A DNA stretch of 64,000 bases, from contig WIXG01000084.1 of NCBI GenBank assembly GCA_009869945.1, positions 1 to 64,000 of the forward strand, in the 5' to 3' direction. Of the stretch, positions 25,459-37,689 are shown one piece after another. The notes below the pieces were generated by a model. The model was not told the origin of the DNA, did not search any database, and worked only from the letters and a program-made list of their open reading frames with translations. Both the position numbers and the translations under genes were made by a program. This DNA comes from Mesaphorura yosii (lineage: Eukaryota; Arthropoda; Collembola; Poduromorpha; Tullbergiidae). Every line of letters starts with the position of its first letter. Position 1 is the stretch's first letter.

Positions 25459-27638
25459 ATGGCAACAGAATACGGCAGTGGCAATTATGATTCATTGCTA
25501 GAAGAAGAATCTTTGCTGGCTGAAGATTTGGCACATTTTGGAAAGTAAGCCCAAACTAATTTAATACTATTGTTGCAAAAAAGCCAACCAGAACTGTGCG
25601 AGGACGCGCTCAGTTAAAAAGATGCATTCATGCGTGGCAAGATGAATTCTCTCGTATTATTCACCCTTTGTAAATAACGTATTTTTGTCAGAATCTTTGC
25701 GTCTGCACGTTGAGTGAGAATGAAACTATATGAAACGTAGCCTTCGTTTAGATGCAAGTTGCAACAATGTGCAATATGCTGTGGTTAGAACGTTCTCAAG
25801 AAAGAAGGGTATTAATATCATGCTCTGAATAAAACACCACGTCTTGCTCATTTTGCAAAATTATATTTACCCTACGTTTCAGTGTGAAAAACGAATTCGT
25901 CATATTCGGCAAGCTGGCGTCTTATGGACTTTTGCGCGAGGGACGGCTAGAAGAATCTATCCAAGTTTGCAATCAAGGTACGCTAAATATTGTCATTAAA
26001 TCAAATTCTACAATATTGAGAATCCTACATTTGTATTTTATAGTGCTCGCAATTGATCCAAGAAATGAAGAAATGAATCGCCTAAAGGAACGTTTGACAC
26101 GCTTTCAACACACAGCAAATGCTAGTCACCTTATTAGAGAAGAATTCATCAAGCACCATACTGAATCACCGATAAGGAAGTTGAGGAGAAGTGTGTCGGA
26201 AATAAAATCAAAGAAGTCAAGCATTTTGGAGAATGGAGTCAACATTGTCAGTAATGGAGCTGAGAATCACACGAGCAAAATGCGACACACGATTTCCAAC
26301 GGCACTGTCGCAACACCAGAGAGTAAAGGCACCCCAAGTTCAGTTAAACTTGGAAGAAGTCAGTCACTGGGCACGAAACGTGCAAAATCAACAAGCGTAC
26401 TCCAGAAAATCCAGCAATTTGAACAAGCAGGTAAAGGAACTTAAGTAATTGATTGCAATAACAATGCATTCACAATTTCGAAATTGATGGAGCTAAATAG
26501 CATGCGTTTCATACTTTTAACAGCAGAGAGACGAAATTCCACATCTACGACTGACCCTCGTGTAGAACGTCGTATATCCAGAAAGCCATCCGAGGACACC
26601 GTGTTAGAAGGGGAAGTCGTGGCCACCTCGCGTCCAGATTCTGGGTTCTTCTCCGGGAAAAGCTTGGACAACTCGATAGAAATTGTGCCAGAGCAAATCA
26701 AGCAAGAGCGTGTAACACCGTCCCGACCTGACCTCAGTTTCTGTTCAGCACGAAGTGTGGACCACTCGACAGAGATTGCCCCAGTTCAAATTAAGCACGA
26801 AATAGTGTCACCAGAGGTGTCTTCAAACATTCAGAATGCAAAGAGTGGCCACGCTGAGCAGAAGCCACTACAATCCCCGTCGCCATCGCCAGTCAGGAAG
26901 CCTGCCCATTTCACTTTGAGTGCTCCTCACTCCCAAGTGACACAGAAGCCACCGAAAAGTCCAATGGTAGTCAGAAGTAATTCAATTACAATTACAAAGC
27001 ACAGTCAGTCCTTCGAACGTAAGGGCTCTATAAACAGTGCCAGTAAAATTGTTATTACACGAAAAGCAAGTCCGAGTTGCGGCGCTGAATGGACTGATAA
27101 GGGAACAAAAACCTGTAAGTACATAAATACAAAATATCGCAAATCTGAGTCAAAAACTGAAAAGAGTGTTTTTATTACAGTTTCAGAGGCAGTAATCAAG
27201 CAGTTGGAGTTGGAATTTTTTAATTCAGATCTCATACTGCGAGGCTGCATCCTGTCACCAGAAGGAAACATTCTCGGCCTGACCGCTGGATTTCGAATAA
27301 AGCACTATGAAATTCAAACACTTTTAACTGGGATGGCGGACGCGGCATTCCTGACCTCCTCCGCCGTGACAATTGGTGGCATTATGTTCAACTGTCTTTC
27401 TGGAACTCACTCCGTGGTCCGTGGTCGAGTTAGACATAGAGGCATCAACTGTACCAAGTATAAACCCACAGCGTCTTCCGCGTCTACGACCACCAACTCA
27501 AGGCTCTCCAGCTCAAATATCACGAATGAGGGCGGACTGACCATCGTGGTGATGTATGAACATCCAGTGCTTCCTAGACAAATCGCGATGCTCGTGAGGA
27601 GTGTGGGAAATATTTTAGAAAGTCCGGTAGTAAATTAG
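25459..27638 (+). CDS. TPR-like / disordered / profilin-like fusion protein (5 exons, 537 aa)
   Basis: Exons 25459-25544, 25883-25977, 26044-26430, 26527-27114 and 27181-27638 join in phase to 537 aa. Residues about 30-75 look like a tetratricopeptide helix pair: FGKLASYGLLREGRLEESI then LAIDPRNEEMNRLKERL. Residues about 90-385 are Ser/Thr/Lys-rich and disordered, with a 31-residue tandem repeat. From about residue 386 the sequence follows a profilin fold: an N-terminal helix, ILSPEGNILGLTAGF (strand-turn-strand), the YEIQTLLTGM helix, VTIGGIMFNCLSG, then LTIVVMYEHPVLPRQIAMLV and the C-terminal helix. The Trp residues that give profilins poly-proline binding are not present in the N-terminal helix. 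I know no named family with this arrangement. The profilin call rests on pattern matching by eye and needs a profile search. Confidence 0.72.
26628..26813 (+). repeat. in-frame 93-bp tandem duplication in the TPR-profilin gene
   Basis: Two adjacent 93-nt units each encode 31 residues. Both start SRPD, contain S-[LV]-D-[NH]-S-T/I-EI and end with a P-x-QIK-x-E core (QIKQERVTP and QIKHEIVSP). The copies have diverged at both DNA and protein level, so the duplication is not recent. Both units keep an I-K-x-E tetrapeptide, which matches the sumoylation consensus; modification is only inferred. Confidence 0.85.
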
Positions 27639-30600
27639 CTTTTTTGGAATTCAGCAAATTCAGGTGCAGACTCACAATCGCCAATTTTACTATTTCACCT
27701 GTGGAGTTGTGATGCGAATTTTGCTGATGCTGAAAGGATCGTTTCAATGATAACGCAGCTAAATTCAGTCACACACAGATACCCAAGTTCCTTTCTAGTT
27801 TAGTCCTGTGATGGAAATATTAAATTAGCTTCTTACATAATAGTATTAAAAGTATGTCACAGGTTTAGCGCGTACGTGCCTGAATCATTTCAATTTTGTC
27901 AGTATTCGATTCAATATGTGTCTTGTATTAGTGGTATTAGTATTGTGTTGTCTACCGCATGCATGCATGCAGAATGCAATTGTGTTAGTTGGCAACGTAC
28001 ACAGTAGAAAGTTAGCTCGTAAAATGTCAGGTCATCTTTTAGTTTATGCATTCTTTTATTTATAGTCGTAATTTTCCGTACGTCACAAGTCAAAACCATA
28101 GATGAAGCGTGTAGCGAGTTTGGTGTTTCTAGATTAGGTAACGCATGTACAGCACATGTCTGCTGCGTATTACGTAATTGAGTTTAAACCTGGCAATTAA
28201 AAATCAAAACACGTCCATGTAAATTCGAAAGTAAAAATAAATTTTAACGTACCGCACCGTTCGTTGTGTACGAGCTATTGAATATAGGAGCTGTATCAAC
28301 GCTTCGAGACGCCCCTTCGTATTTCATGTTGCACGATAGAATCCATGTTGAATTTCACAGGTTTATAGGAATATGCCTGAGCGCATGCAAAAGCGAATTA
28401 CGTGGCAATTAGCACCGAATTCCAAGAAGGGCAGGCCACAGGTCAGAAAAACGCAAATGAGTTATTAGGATTTTATGCAAAATGATGCCTTCAAACAATT
28501 CTTAATACTAGCTGATACAAAACTATTTTTTAGCTATTATTAATAGCTATATAGCTTTCGTAGGAAAACCCGTATAGCGTGTCCATAACTTTGCAAAAAT
28601 TAGCACCTTGAAGTGTCCTTGCACAAAGGAACGAAAAGAAGGCAGAAGAAGATGCGCTTGCAGTTTCTACTGCGGCTTCACATTCACGTTCGTGAGAAAA
28701 ATCCTGACTGTCGAATCTTGCCGACTCCGCTGGAGCTCAAGCTCTTCGGATTTTGTAATCAGAAGATGACGATTAGCAACAGAAATATCAGACCGATGAC
28801 ACCGGTGGTTGACAGCATTTTTTTCTTTTATTGTCCACTTATTTATGTCTTATCAAATATAAAAGCCCTGCAACATTGTGACATTTTCTACTCTATTCTT
28901 AAGCCTGAACTAAATGGTATTTATCTGTAGCGTTATTGCTTGTTGCATGCAATTCTTGAACACTGAATTAAAAACGGATACGCACAACGAACTTACGAAC
29001 TTTACAAAATCACGCAATTATAAGTTAAGAAACGCAGACCTTGTCGTTTTTGTCAAAGTTCTTCGTTGCGCGGATGCGAATAATGGTTTCATGGCTTTAT
29101 GGCTTTATTACGCATGACTGTTCTGTAAGCAGAATTTCAGAATCAGTCTCTCGCTGTCGAGTCGCATGCAACACCTCAACTCGCAACCTGTCCAGTCTGT
29201 GCGGCGGCCGCCACCGTTGTCGTCAAGACGTTGTTGTTCAGCTTCTTCTGGTCATCTTTAGTGATTCGATGGCTAATTCTCCACGAGTATAGGATGTAGA
29301 AACATGACAGCCACATCACGCACAGGGTGAGGAATATTAGAATTCCAACCATGCCGATTATCTGAAGGATGACTTGCGACGTGCCATCGTTTTCTAAAAT
29401 CAGTTCCATTCTTAGCTGGTTCGTTGGAGTACCTGTGCCGAGTCAAAAGACTGCTTTTATGAGCTTTAACCCGAACGAATTGAGATGAAATTGCTGGCGC
29501 TTACGGTTTCAATTCCAAATTCCAGTCAGCCAAAATGACAATAATTGCCAGGCTCAGATTTCACAAATGTACACGATAACGCAACGTTAAGCACTGAAGT
29601 ACAAGGCAACTTTAATATTTAATTACTGCACTGAGCTGACGAGCGAATATAATTGTGTTCACGTCAAAGGTTACAATGAGACTGCTCTTACAATGCGACT
29701 CGGCTTGCGTCTTGCGTGACGTGACAAAAGAGTGCCTCTTTGGCTGTGTACACTTGTATTTTGCATTTATTAGTTGTGATGTGAATCACTCAACCTCGTA
29801 CGCAAGAATGATCTCATCTTGCCGGAGACGTAAATACCAGCCAGCCAACAAACGCAACGCATGTCTCATAAGAAGTTAAGCAGCCGCTAGAAAGAAGCAA
29901 GTCCTCTCACAACAATCCCAAAACAACAATAGGACTATACAAATGAAACTTCACTCCATTCATTCTATTCAGAAGAAACGTACGACAGACGTGTAAGTCT
30001 CATCTCATGAAGTATGGCCATAGCACATCAGTCGTCACAAAATAATTTAATTATAGTTTAATTCTGTTGTTGAAACATTCATAAGGCAAAAGGAAATGCT
30101 CTGTTAAACACGAGTGAAGAATGATCATCGCGAATTTTGAATGAGTGAGCATTGAACTCTTAATTAAATGGAACTTAAGTCGACGATCTTAACATGAAGA
30201 AGTCAAGAAGCAAGTAAGTGCTTAGCTTCGGCTTGTCAAGCAGCTGCAGATTGTACAGATGAACAGGTGCCATGCCAGGTGCGTGGCCGTCGTGTGCGAG
30301 AATGATTTACTGAATTTGCAATTTTCTGACATTCAAATCTGCTTCACTTGATCACCTTGCGAGATGTACCAAACAGGTTCAAAAGTGCAAGTGGAAATAT
30401 CCCCAATGCACAGAACTCAGATCCGTGTACTCTATACTCTGTGGCGTGGCAGCGCCTGGTTACCAACAATGGACGAGTCAATTAGTCTGTGTACGCGTTT
30501 TTTTAGGAATGGGGTTGAGACTCCAATTAAAATATTAATCTTCGCAGTTTTCCTTCTCCTTATTTGCGGTATACAGAATCAACAACTGCAGTAAATATAA

Positions 30601-32736
30601 TTACTGGAAAATCCCAGATTATCTTCAGTTGCACATTGCGAGTTTAAATAACGCTTTGATTGCCTGTCAAGTCGAATATTAATATGGAATCTCGTACTAA
30701 CAGCTAAGCTGGTTTGGAGACGAGCATAAACCTTTGAATAAGGGAAGAAGAAGCAAGTTTTGTCTTCTTTTTGTCATTGACACACATAACACTCAGGAAA
30801 ATGACAAGTGCAAATATTTGAACTTATAGTAGTATGAATTTAGCGTTAATTATGACTATGACTTTGGGTTTGCATTCTTATGCCTTATGCGATTGACTTC
30901 TGTCGTCTTTTACACTTCAAACACACGAGCCTCAACCATGACTGTTTAACGCTGTTATGCGCTCTGAATGCCATTGTTGCTAAATGCCAATATATTGCAA
31001 TTGCCATTGCTGGCTTTGTCAACAATATTTAAGATATTACATGATAAGGAAAGCGAAAATTGTTTTTGTCATAATACATAACGCAGATGTAAAATGCAAA
31101 TGCCAACCAGCCAGCGCATGGCATGAACCCTGGCCATGTGATAATTGTGCCACTTTTGTATTTGTTGCGATTAAGTTCACCTTTACCTTTGGTCTTAAAT
31201 TAGCTCTGCGTTCAACGTGCCAAGAGTTTGCGAAGGCTTACGGCAAGGTTTCAGTCGTATATTATTTCGGAAAAGGTTGAAAATTGGATTTCGATATTGT
31301 GCGTGACCTGCCTTTCAACAGACTGCGACTCATCTTAACAACGGTCGGACAACCCTTTTGCAACGTCGTGTTCTTCGTGTCACCTTCGAATTGTTCAAAT
31401 CTGTTTTTGTTGAAGGCTTAAAATAGACACAGCCCAAATATGAGAGGCCTTGGTGGCGGTCCGGACAAAACAACATCCTATAAGACTAAACGGAGACCCG
31501 TTTTCCTTCAACTTAAACCATAAACTTGTTCCTTTGAAGGGCCATGAATGCAAATGTGAGTCAAAACAGGACAAAGTCAGTGTGTGACCAATGCAGTTGC
31601 AACTGAGAGGCCTTGTGTCTGGTCGCATTCGTTCGATCCTAAAATGGAATGTTGCTCACGCCATGTTTTGAACTGCGGGATGGGGCCGAAATAATATAGG
31701 TCACTGGATCATTTGTCGGCGGTTATTAGTTCAATGCTTTTGAGCTGCTTTTTCATTTTCCGAAATCGCAGCTAACAAAATAATGTGCCAGACAAAGTTC
31801 ACAAAAACTTCCATCATCTTAGTGTATGTATTTGCAATGCTACAGAAGTTATCAATCGGCGCATCTTACCTGGATGCTACAACTTCGTTCCGTGTGCGTG
31901 TACGAATGTTTGCGGTTTAACTTGACCTTGATTCAAGCGAATCAAATATTTGCAGTAATTATTCGACAAAATTCTTCCCCTTGATTGCATACGACAAGAA
32001 CGGTCCGATTTTTATCAGGAAAGATCGCGATGACAAACCGTTCATAATAGCCAATCAAACCACGAATGCTTAAATATACATGAACGTTTTCTCAATTTGT
32101 TGTACAATGACTGAGGTGCTTCCGATCAGAAAAAATTGAACTCTCAGGAAACGATAGTCCGTAATGGCGAGCTGACTGAGCTACATGAATAAGCAATGTT
32201 TCTGTACATTGACAATTAATTTCAAATTTACCAATCGAAGTCGACTCATCACATCTGAATTATACTTAACTATTAATTACTCTCATGATATTCGTGACGA
32301 AACCCTTCAAAGCAAATGTCGCTTCAGTCCGCAAGCAAAAGTCTTTGTTTAGAACTTCGAAATCCTTGTCAAATGCATGCGTGATTTCAAAAGGTGGAAG
32401 CTTGAATGAACCTAACGATCACCGCAATTTATTCCACTAAACTTTGAAGTTCGGATGTTATATGCGGAATTTTTTGTGCTAGTAATGGCCAGTTAACTGG
32501 CTTGCGGCCCCTTCCAAGGCAGTCAACGAGAAGGCAGTTTAGTTTGGGTAAGTAGACTATCACACTGACACCGTATTCGGTCTTGAGTCTAGATAGTCTG
32601 CTGCTGGCTGAATAATTTAGAACTGAACTGACTGGGCATCATCGTGGGTGTGATATAATTTGTAGTAGACTCTATTAGTAACTACTATTATGTTCTCTTT
32701 TTGTTGTTTTAAGACTTATCGCCAAGTTTGGAAATT
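27639..32736. other. gene-poor region (5 kb) apart from two possible small ORFs
   Basis: Between the TPR-profilin gene and the 94-aa gene. The first few hundred bases are probably the 3' UTR of the fusion gene. A minus-strand 77-codon ORF at 29176-29409 is listed separately, and a 19-codon hydrophobic ORF at 28759-28818 (minus) is treated under findings. The rest contains nothing I can identify. Confidence 0.45.
29176..29409 (-). CDS. possible small single-pass membrane protein (77 aa)
   Basis: An uninterrupted ATG-to-TGA frame of 77 codons. Layout: a short acidic outside-like start (MELILENDGTSQ); one strong hydrophobic helix at about residues 13-43 (IIGMVGILIFLTLCVMWLSCF); then a basic cytosolic-like stretch (YSWRISHRITKDDQKK) and an Ala/Thr-rich tail. 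This follows the positive-inside rule for a type III or Nout-Cin one-helix protein. A plausible splice acceptor (GGCACAG) lies about 25 nt upstream of the ATG, which would fit a non-coding first exon. I do not recognise a family. The alternative is a chance ORF, although the clean topology argues for a real micro-membrane protein. Confidence 0.42.
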   Translation of the reverse strand: MELILENDGTSQVILQIIGMVGILIFLTLCVMWLSCFYILYSWRISHRITKDDQKKLNNNVLTTTVAAAAQTGQVAS

Positions 32737-33112
32737 ATGCCCCATTATTACAAAGACAGAATCAAAGGAAGCGTTTTGCAGAAGTATGCACACAGAGCAG
32801 GCTGGATTGGCGTCTTTTGGGCTTTGGGAAGCACTGCAGCTATCTTGTAAGTTTCTGGCTAATTCACATTCATATGGGTGGGATGTGTGTGGGGAGGGAT
32901 GGACAATTTCTTATCGACTGATGACTACATGTTGCAGGAGCATCCCTCGTGTCCGTGATCGATTGACCACGTTATCAGGAATGAATGACGAGTGGACGGA
33001 TGAAGACGATGAAAAATATAAGAAAGCAGTGAGATTCAACCTGAAGAGAAAACGGGATGGTTGGGTAGAAATGTGCAAAGACAACGATATGCCCAACAGG
33101 GACCTTGAATAA
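32737..33112 (+). CDS. small one-helix membrane protein of unknown family (2 exons, 94 aa)
   Basis: Exons 32737-32846 and 32938-33112 join in phase and give 94 aa. Layout: a basic N-terminus (MPHYYKDRIKGSVLQKYAHR), one hydrophobic helix at about residues 22-38 (AGWIGVFWALGSTAAIL), then a charged C-terminal domain with an acidic cluster (DEWTDEDDEKY) followed by a basic one (NLKRKRDGW). The basic start and single central helix resemble small mitochondrial inner-membrane proteins and complex-assembly factors, but I recognise no specific family. SLX4 begins 180 bp downstream on the same strand, so the two may share regulatory DNA. Confidence 0.6.
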
Positions 33113-33291
33113 ATTTTGCATCGGAATTGCTGATTTAGTACTGCATTATTCGTGTGATTGCCAAATTGTAGTAAGTAGTGAATCTATTAAATTATCTGTC
33201 TCTGATGTAACTGATTTTCTAATTATTTACCATCATTACATACATACAGAAACTATCCCCGTGGCCCGTAACTCGTGAAATATTGTACAGA

Positions 33292-36200
33292 ATGAGTGCG
33301 TTATCTCGAGGGCGGAATCCATATGTTGCAAAAGAAAGTCAAGCAAGCAAGCAAAAGGACACAAATATAAGCAGTGATAGTGACGATGACTTAATCATCG
33401 TTACTTCATCAAAAGCAAAATGTAGAACAGATAACCCCACCAGTGAAATTGAACACGATCATATTCCCAAACGTGGCCGGAAGAAATCAGCAAAGGTCAA
33501 ACTTCCGAAGAGCTTGCCGAAGGAAGCCCAGAAAAAGAAGCACGATGAGCCAGAAATCGTAGAAAAGCTAGAAGATGAAAACGACAACAATGAGGACACA
33601 CTACTTGCTTTGGAGGAGAAAATTGGAAGACGCTTTGATGAGAACTCTGAACCGAATCAGCATTGTCTCGACATTGTTGCCGAACCTGAGCACTCCGAGT
33701 CTGAACATGAAAACAAACCATCAGGACAAATCGTGTGCCCATTCTGTTGGAAGAAATTGCATGATAAGTTGAACGGCATGACACATGTGAAAGCTTGTGG
33801 AAAAAACCTGCCAATCGAAAGAATTTTTGAAGCCTTACAACTACACGAACGCCAAATTAAAGAATGGGAACAAATTGGAATTTCGTATCCAGGATTTCAA
33901 GGAGGGAACACGAAACCGAAACTCCCCTCAAATGCAATCAGTGAAGGTACAGCAAAAGCGAAACGTGGAGGAGGTAAAGGGAGAAGAAAAAAGCAGAACC
34001 TTGCCGAAGATCCCGATTTGGACTTGGCCATGGCCTTATCAGCATCACTGCATGAAGAAGTTGTTGAAAGGCAACGCGCGGAAATAAACCACTTGGCTGA
34101 GGCAGGTCTCCACAATGAAGCAGTAGAAAAGGTTAAAGCGACTACCACTACTTCAGCAGATCCAGGAGGACAACAGCAAGAACCCGAACCGCCGGTGGCG
34201 GCGCACGCAATTGCTGAATTTCGATTAAGATTTAGTAAAGAAACAAAAAAATTGCAAAGGGTTCAGCAGACTGCGAAATCACAACCACAGGCAAGCGTTA
34301 AGACTCGTGGAGGTCGGGGAAAACTGAAGGATTTGGCGAACACAAAACTGTATACCCTAAGTGAGACTGAAAAGGCAGCAATTGTGGTAGAAAGAGTCAC
34401 GCAGATCATGGAAAACTCTGAGAAAGACGATTATGTCGGCAAGGAGTCGTACAAGTTGACTGAATTCGATCTCAACTCTATCGGTTGTGGCAGACGACTT
34501 AGGCAATTTTGTAACGAGGTGAAACTACAACTTTCACCATTCACCCCTTTATGTTTACCTGGCTTAAGCATACGTATAATTTATGATTATCTTGATGTAG
34601 GAACTCAAACTTTGGAAGATGTCTTCAGAAATGAATGAGATTCCTAACGAGGAATTATATACTTCATCTTTAAAAGAGTGCAAGAAACAAGTACAGGCCA
34701 TTGAAGACTCGAAAAAGGAACGAACACGAAGAAAGAATAACAGCAAGGCTATCGACGTGCTAGAAACGAGTGACGTTGGAACTCATGTGAGGCAAAAACC
34801 CACACTGAAAGGACTAGGACGAGGACCCCCAAAAGAACATGGTAGAAACTCCGAAAGCTTTTCTGGATCCCGTGGGCTTACAGTTACGACAAACCGCAAA
34901 GAAACTGGCAGCAGCACTAGCGGATTAGGACAAGATTTTCTGAAATTGTTAACACAAAAGATTGACACTGACTTAACTATTTATGGCCGCGAGGAGAAGC
35001 CGATTCGTGCTCACAGATTAATTCTGCAGGCCAGATGTCCTAAACTACTTCAAGAAATTGTTGTGGAAGAAAGCCCAACTGGCAGAAAATCAGAAATAAT
35101 TGCACTCACTTGTTTCTCGCATCAGGCGGTTAAGTCCTTGGTGTGGTATCTGTATTCTGGCAAACCGTTTCCATTTAACTCGGACAACTCCGAACTAACA
35201 GCCCGCTACCTGGAAGAAATGGAGGAACTAGCACAGAAATACAACTTTCGCTTGGATGATGATGAGAGATGTCCCTCGAATCCAAAGCAGCACTGCATAA
35301 AGTGCAGTGTCGAAAAGATAAATCAGGAAGCTCAAACGGATAAAGCAGCTGAAGTTAAGCAGAGTACTATATCTTCCACCAGTAACACTGGTCTATCTTA
35401 CATGCACAAGAACAACCACACACATGACAATCGCAATGACCATGTAGTCTTTTCGGAGGACGGCCAGAACAGTGACTTCAAATCGTCACTGAATTCAAGT
35501 ACAGACGAAACCAAAGTGACCAGCGACAGGCGTCTCTCAACCGAATCAACTGGGTCTGTCGATTTATTTGATGGTTACGGTGACAGTGACAGTGACGTTG
35601 AAGTGAAGGAAATTACTGAGACCCTGGTCGGAGACGACAGCTTGGAGGCGAAGAAGAAACGATCAAGGAGTCTTTCGCCACAATTAGAAGATGTAATCGT
35701 CTTGGACGACAGCCCTTTTTCTCAGGCAAATAAGAAATACAAATTAGATTCCTCGAACTATTCTAGTCCCACTTCCATTCCAGTGCACATTGACAATGAC
35801 AACGCTGACGATGAGGTCTCATTGCTAAGTTTATGTGAAAGTGATAAGCAATCATTGGCAGATGAAGTGCTAGGTGAAATATTGACTCCTCACGATTCAA
35901 GAACATTTACCAGTGACACGTTTAGGACTAGGAATGGTGATTGTGTTCCGATGACTTCTCCCGTTTCCAGACACAGTGCTTGTGTTCCACACAATGGAAA
36001 AAAGATTCCTAGACTTAGCCAAGCAAGGAGATCACTGAGACAAGACGTGACTTTAGCCGCAAATAAACTTTCCTTTTCTTCTCACTCCCCAAGTAATGAC
36101 TTCCTTGTCTTGAATGATGACAATCAATTCCACTTTCCTCAGGAACAGAGTGATAACTACTGGGACTACGAGGGCAACGATGATTCCGTCTTTGCACGAA

Positions 36201-36754
36201 TTCCTGAAGAAATTCTCAAGAGAAATTCCCCTCCCATTTCACATCCTTCAAGGTCTTCTCAGTTGAGTCCGATCCCTGTTCATTCATCTCTACCGTATGT
36301 AAGTAGGCATAAGTATAACGAGAAAGATAATGATAATGTTGTTAAAACTAACAGCAAGAATTCCAAGGACAAAGTCAAAGGAGTCAATAGAAGAAACATC
36401 AGCTGCAGCCAGCCACTACAACATAGAAACACATTTGAAGAAAATTTGGCAATGTTTACGAGTACAAACGGTCCAACACCACCAATGAACGCTCAAACGC
36501 AAGGCGCTTCTCGACGAGAAGTGGCAAATCAAACTCCAATGCTAAATTATAGCACTATCGATACACCCATTTTGAAGGTATGAAGCCTGTTATGAAATTG
36601 AGTGTGGAATCTTGCTGATTAACCTAATTCACATTTTTGTTCTCAGAAAGAATTGAAGAAATACGGACTGAAACCACTTCCAAGGACGAAAGCCAAGCTT
36701 CTTCTGAGGCATATTTACAAGGAGACTCATAAGCCTACGGACGACGACGATTAG
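33292..36754 (+). CDS. SLX4: structure-specific endonuclease subunit SLX4 (3 exons, 1103 aa)
   Basis: Nuclear scaffold that binds and activates SLX1 and other nucleases to process branched DNA and interstrand crosslinks. Exons 33292-34518, 34601-36577 and 36647-36754 close in phase (409+659+36 codons). Domains: an acidic, Lys-rich N-terminus; a UBZ4-type zinc finger at about residues 145-172 (CPFC...H.KACGK, Cys-Cys-His-Cys); a BTB domain at about 535-625 (DLTIYGREEKPIRAHRLIL, then FSHQAVKSLVWYLYSGKPF); a long Ser/Asp-rich linker; and the C-terminal conserved domain that binds SLX1 in the last exon (LKKYGLKPLPRTKAKLLLRH). An 82-bp intron separates the first two exons, which are in different frames. 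The protein is shorter than human SLX4 (1834 aa), mostly in the linker. One zinc finger is seen where vertebrates have two. Confidence 0.92.
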
Positions 36755-37689
36755 CCTATTTTATACAATGCAGAGTCCGAGAAGATTTTATTGCCCGTGA
36801 TTTTCTATTTTGAGTGTTTTTATATTTTCTTTTATATCGCCTTTGACGTTGGCTGATTATGCTTTATTTATTTTAAAACAAACCAGAATCTCATAATACA
36901 AGTTTCTGATGCCTGTATTTTGTCAGAATTAGAGTAAGCCATGTCAGTACTTACATGACTTTTTTCGACTTTGTTCTATGGTCAACAATTACTTCGTGGC
37001 AATAAACTACGCTTATTCATAAAAAATGAGCTCGATGACTTTCCATCTTGAAATAATCCTCCGGAATGGATGACAACTATGACCATTTGGGGCCATTTTG
37101 ACCATTTATTCAGCAGAAAAAACCAGTTCACTCGTGTGGGAAATAAATTGGGAAGCTTTTTCGCCAATTTCGTCCTGATAAATATTTAACTTGTCTACTA
37201 CTGAAAACATGAGCTTTTGAAACTTGAGACAAGATTCAAGAAACGTGAGACTTTTGTGAAAATGCCGCAGCTGACAGCGGCTAAAATTCTTGCATCCCAC
37301 TCGAGCTCATTAAATGTGGCATGCGTGAGGACTTATGTTGTCTCTGTTTGTCTATTGAATGAGCTGGTCAATGAACGCCAAAGGTCAGTACTATCATTTC
37401 CATGAATCACAAATCAAATTTTCTGGAAGGAATGACTCCTCTTATGTGCGTCATTGCTTAATATAATTCTGTCTCAAAATCACTTTGTGAGAAAACAGTC
37501 TAGACATTTACTTGCCACTCCTAACAAATTACATTGGGAAATTAGATTTGGGTGCGATATTGTGGGAGTCGTAATTTCCTCATTTTGACTAGTAATCAAA
37601 ATTCAACTTCAGTTTACGAGACATTAAAGTTTAGAAGATTATAAAACCTAGCCATGTCGGTGCACGATTTCAGTGAGAATCAGATCATT
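36755..37689. other. SLX4 3' flank, no gene
   Basis: Contains the SLX4 3' UTR; AATAAA occurs near 37002. The remaining ~600 bp show only short frames without homology. Confidence 0.45.

Noticed and set aside
27955-27972. GCATGCATGCATGC palindromic run
   Set aside because: A short simple repeat downstream of the fusion gene; no regulatory meaning can be supported.
28613-28930. 105-codon plus-strand ORF
   Set aside because: No ATG at its start, mixed basic and hydrophobic composition, no family; the opposite-strand micropeptide is no better supported.
33497-33814. 105-codon minus-strand ORF
   Set aside because: Antisense shadow of SLX4 exon 1.
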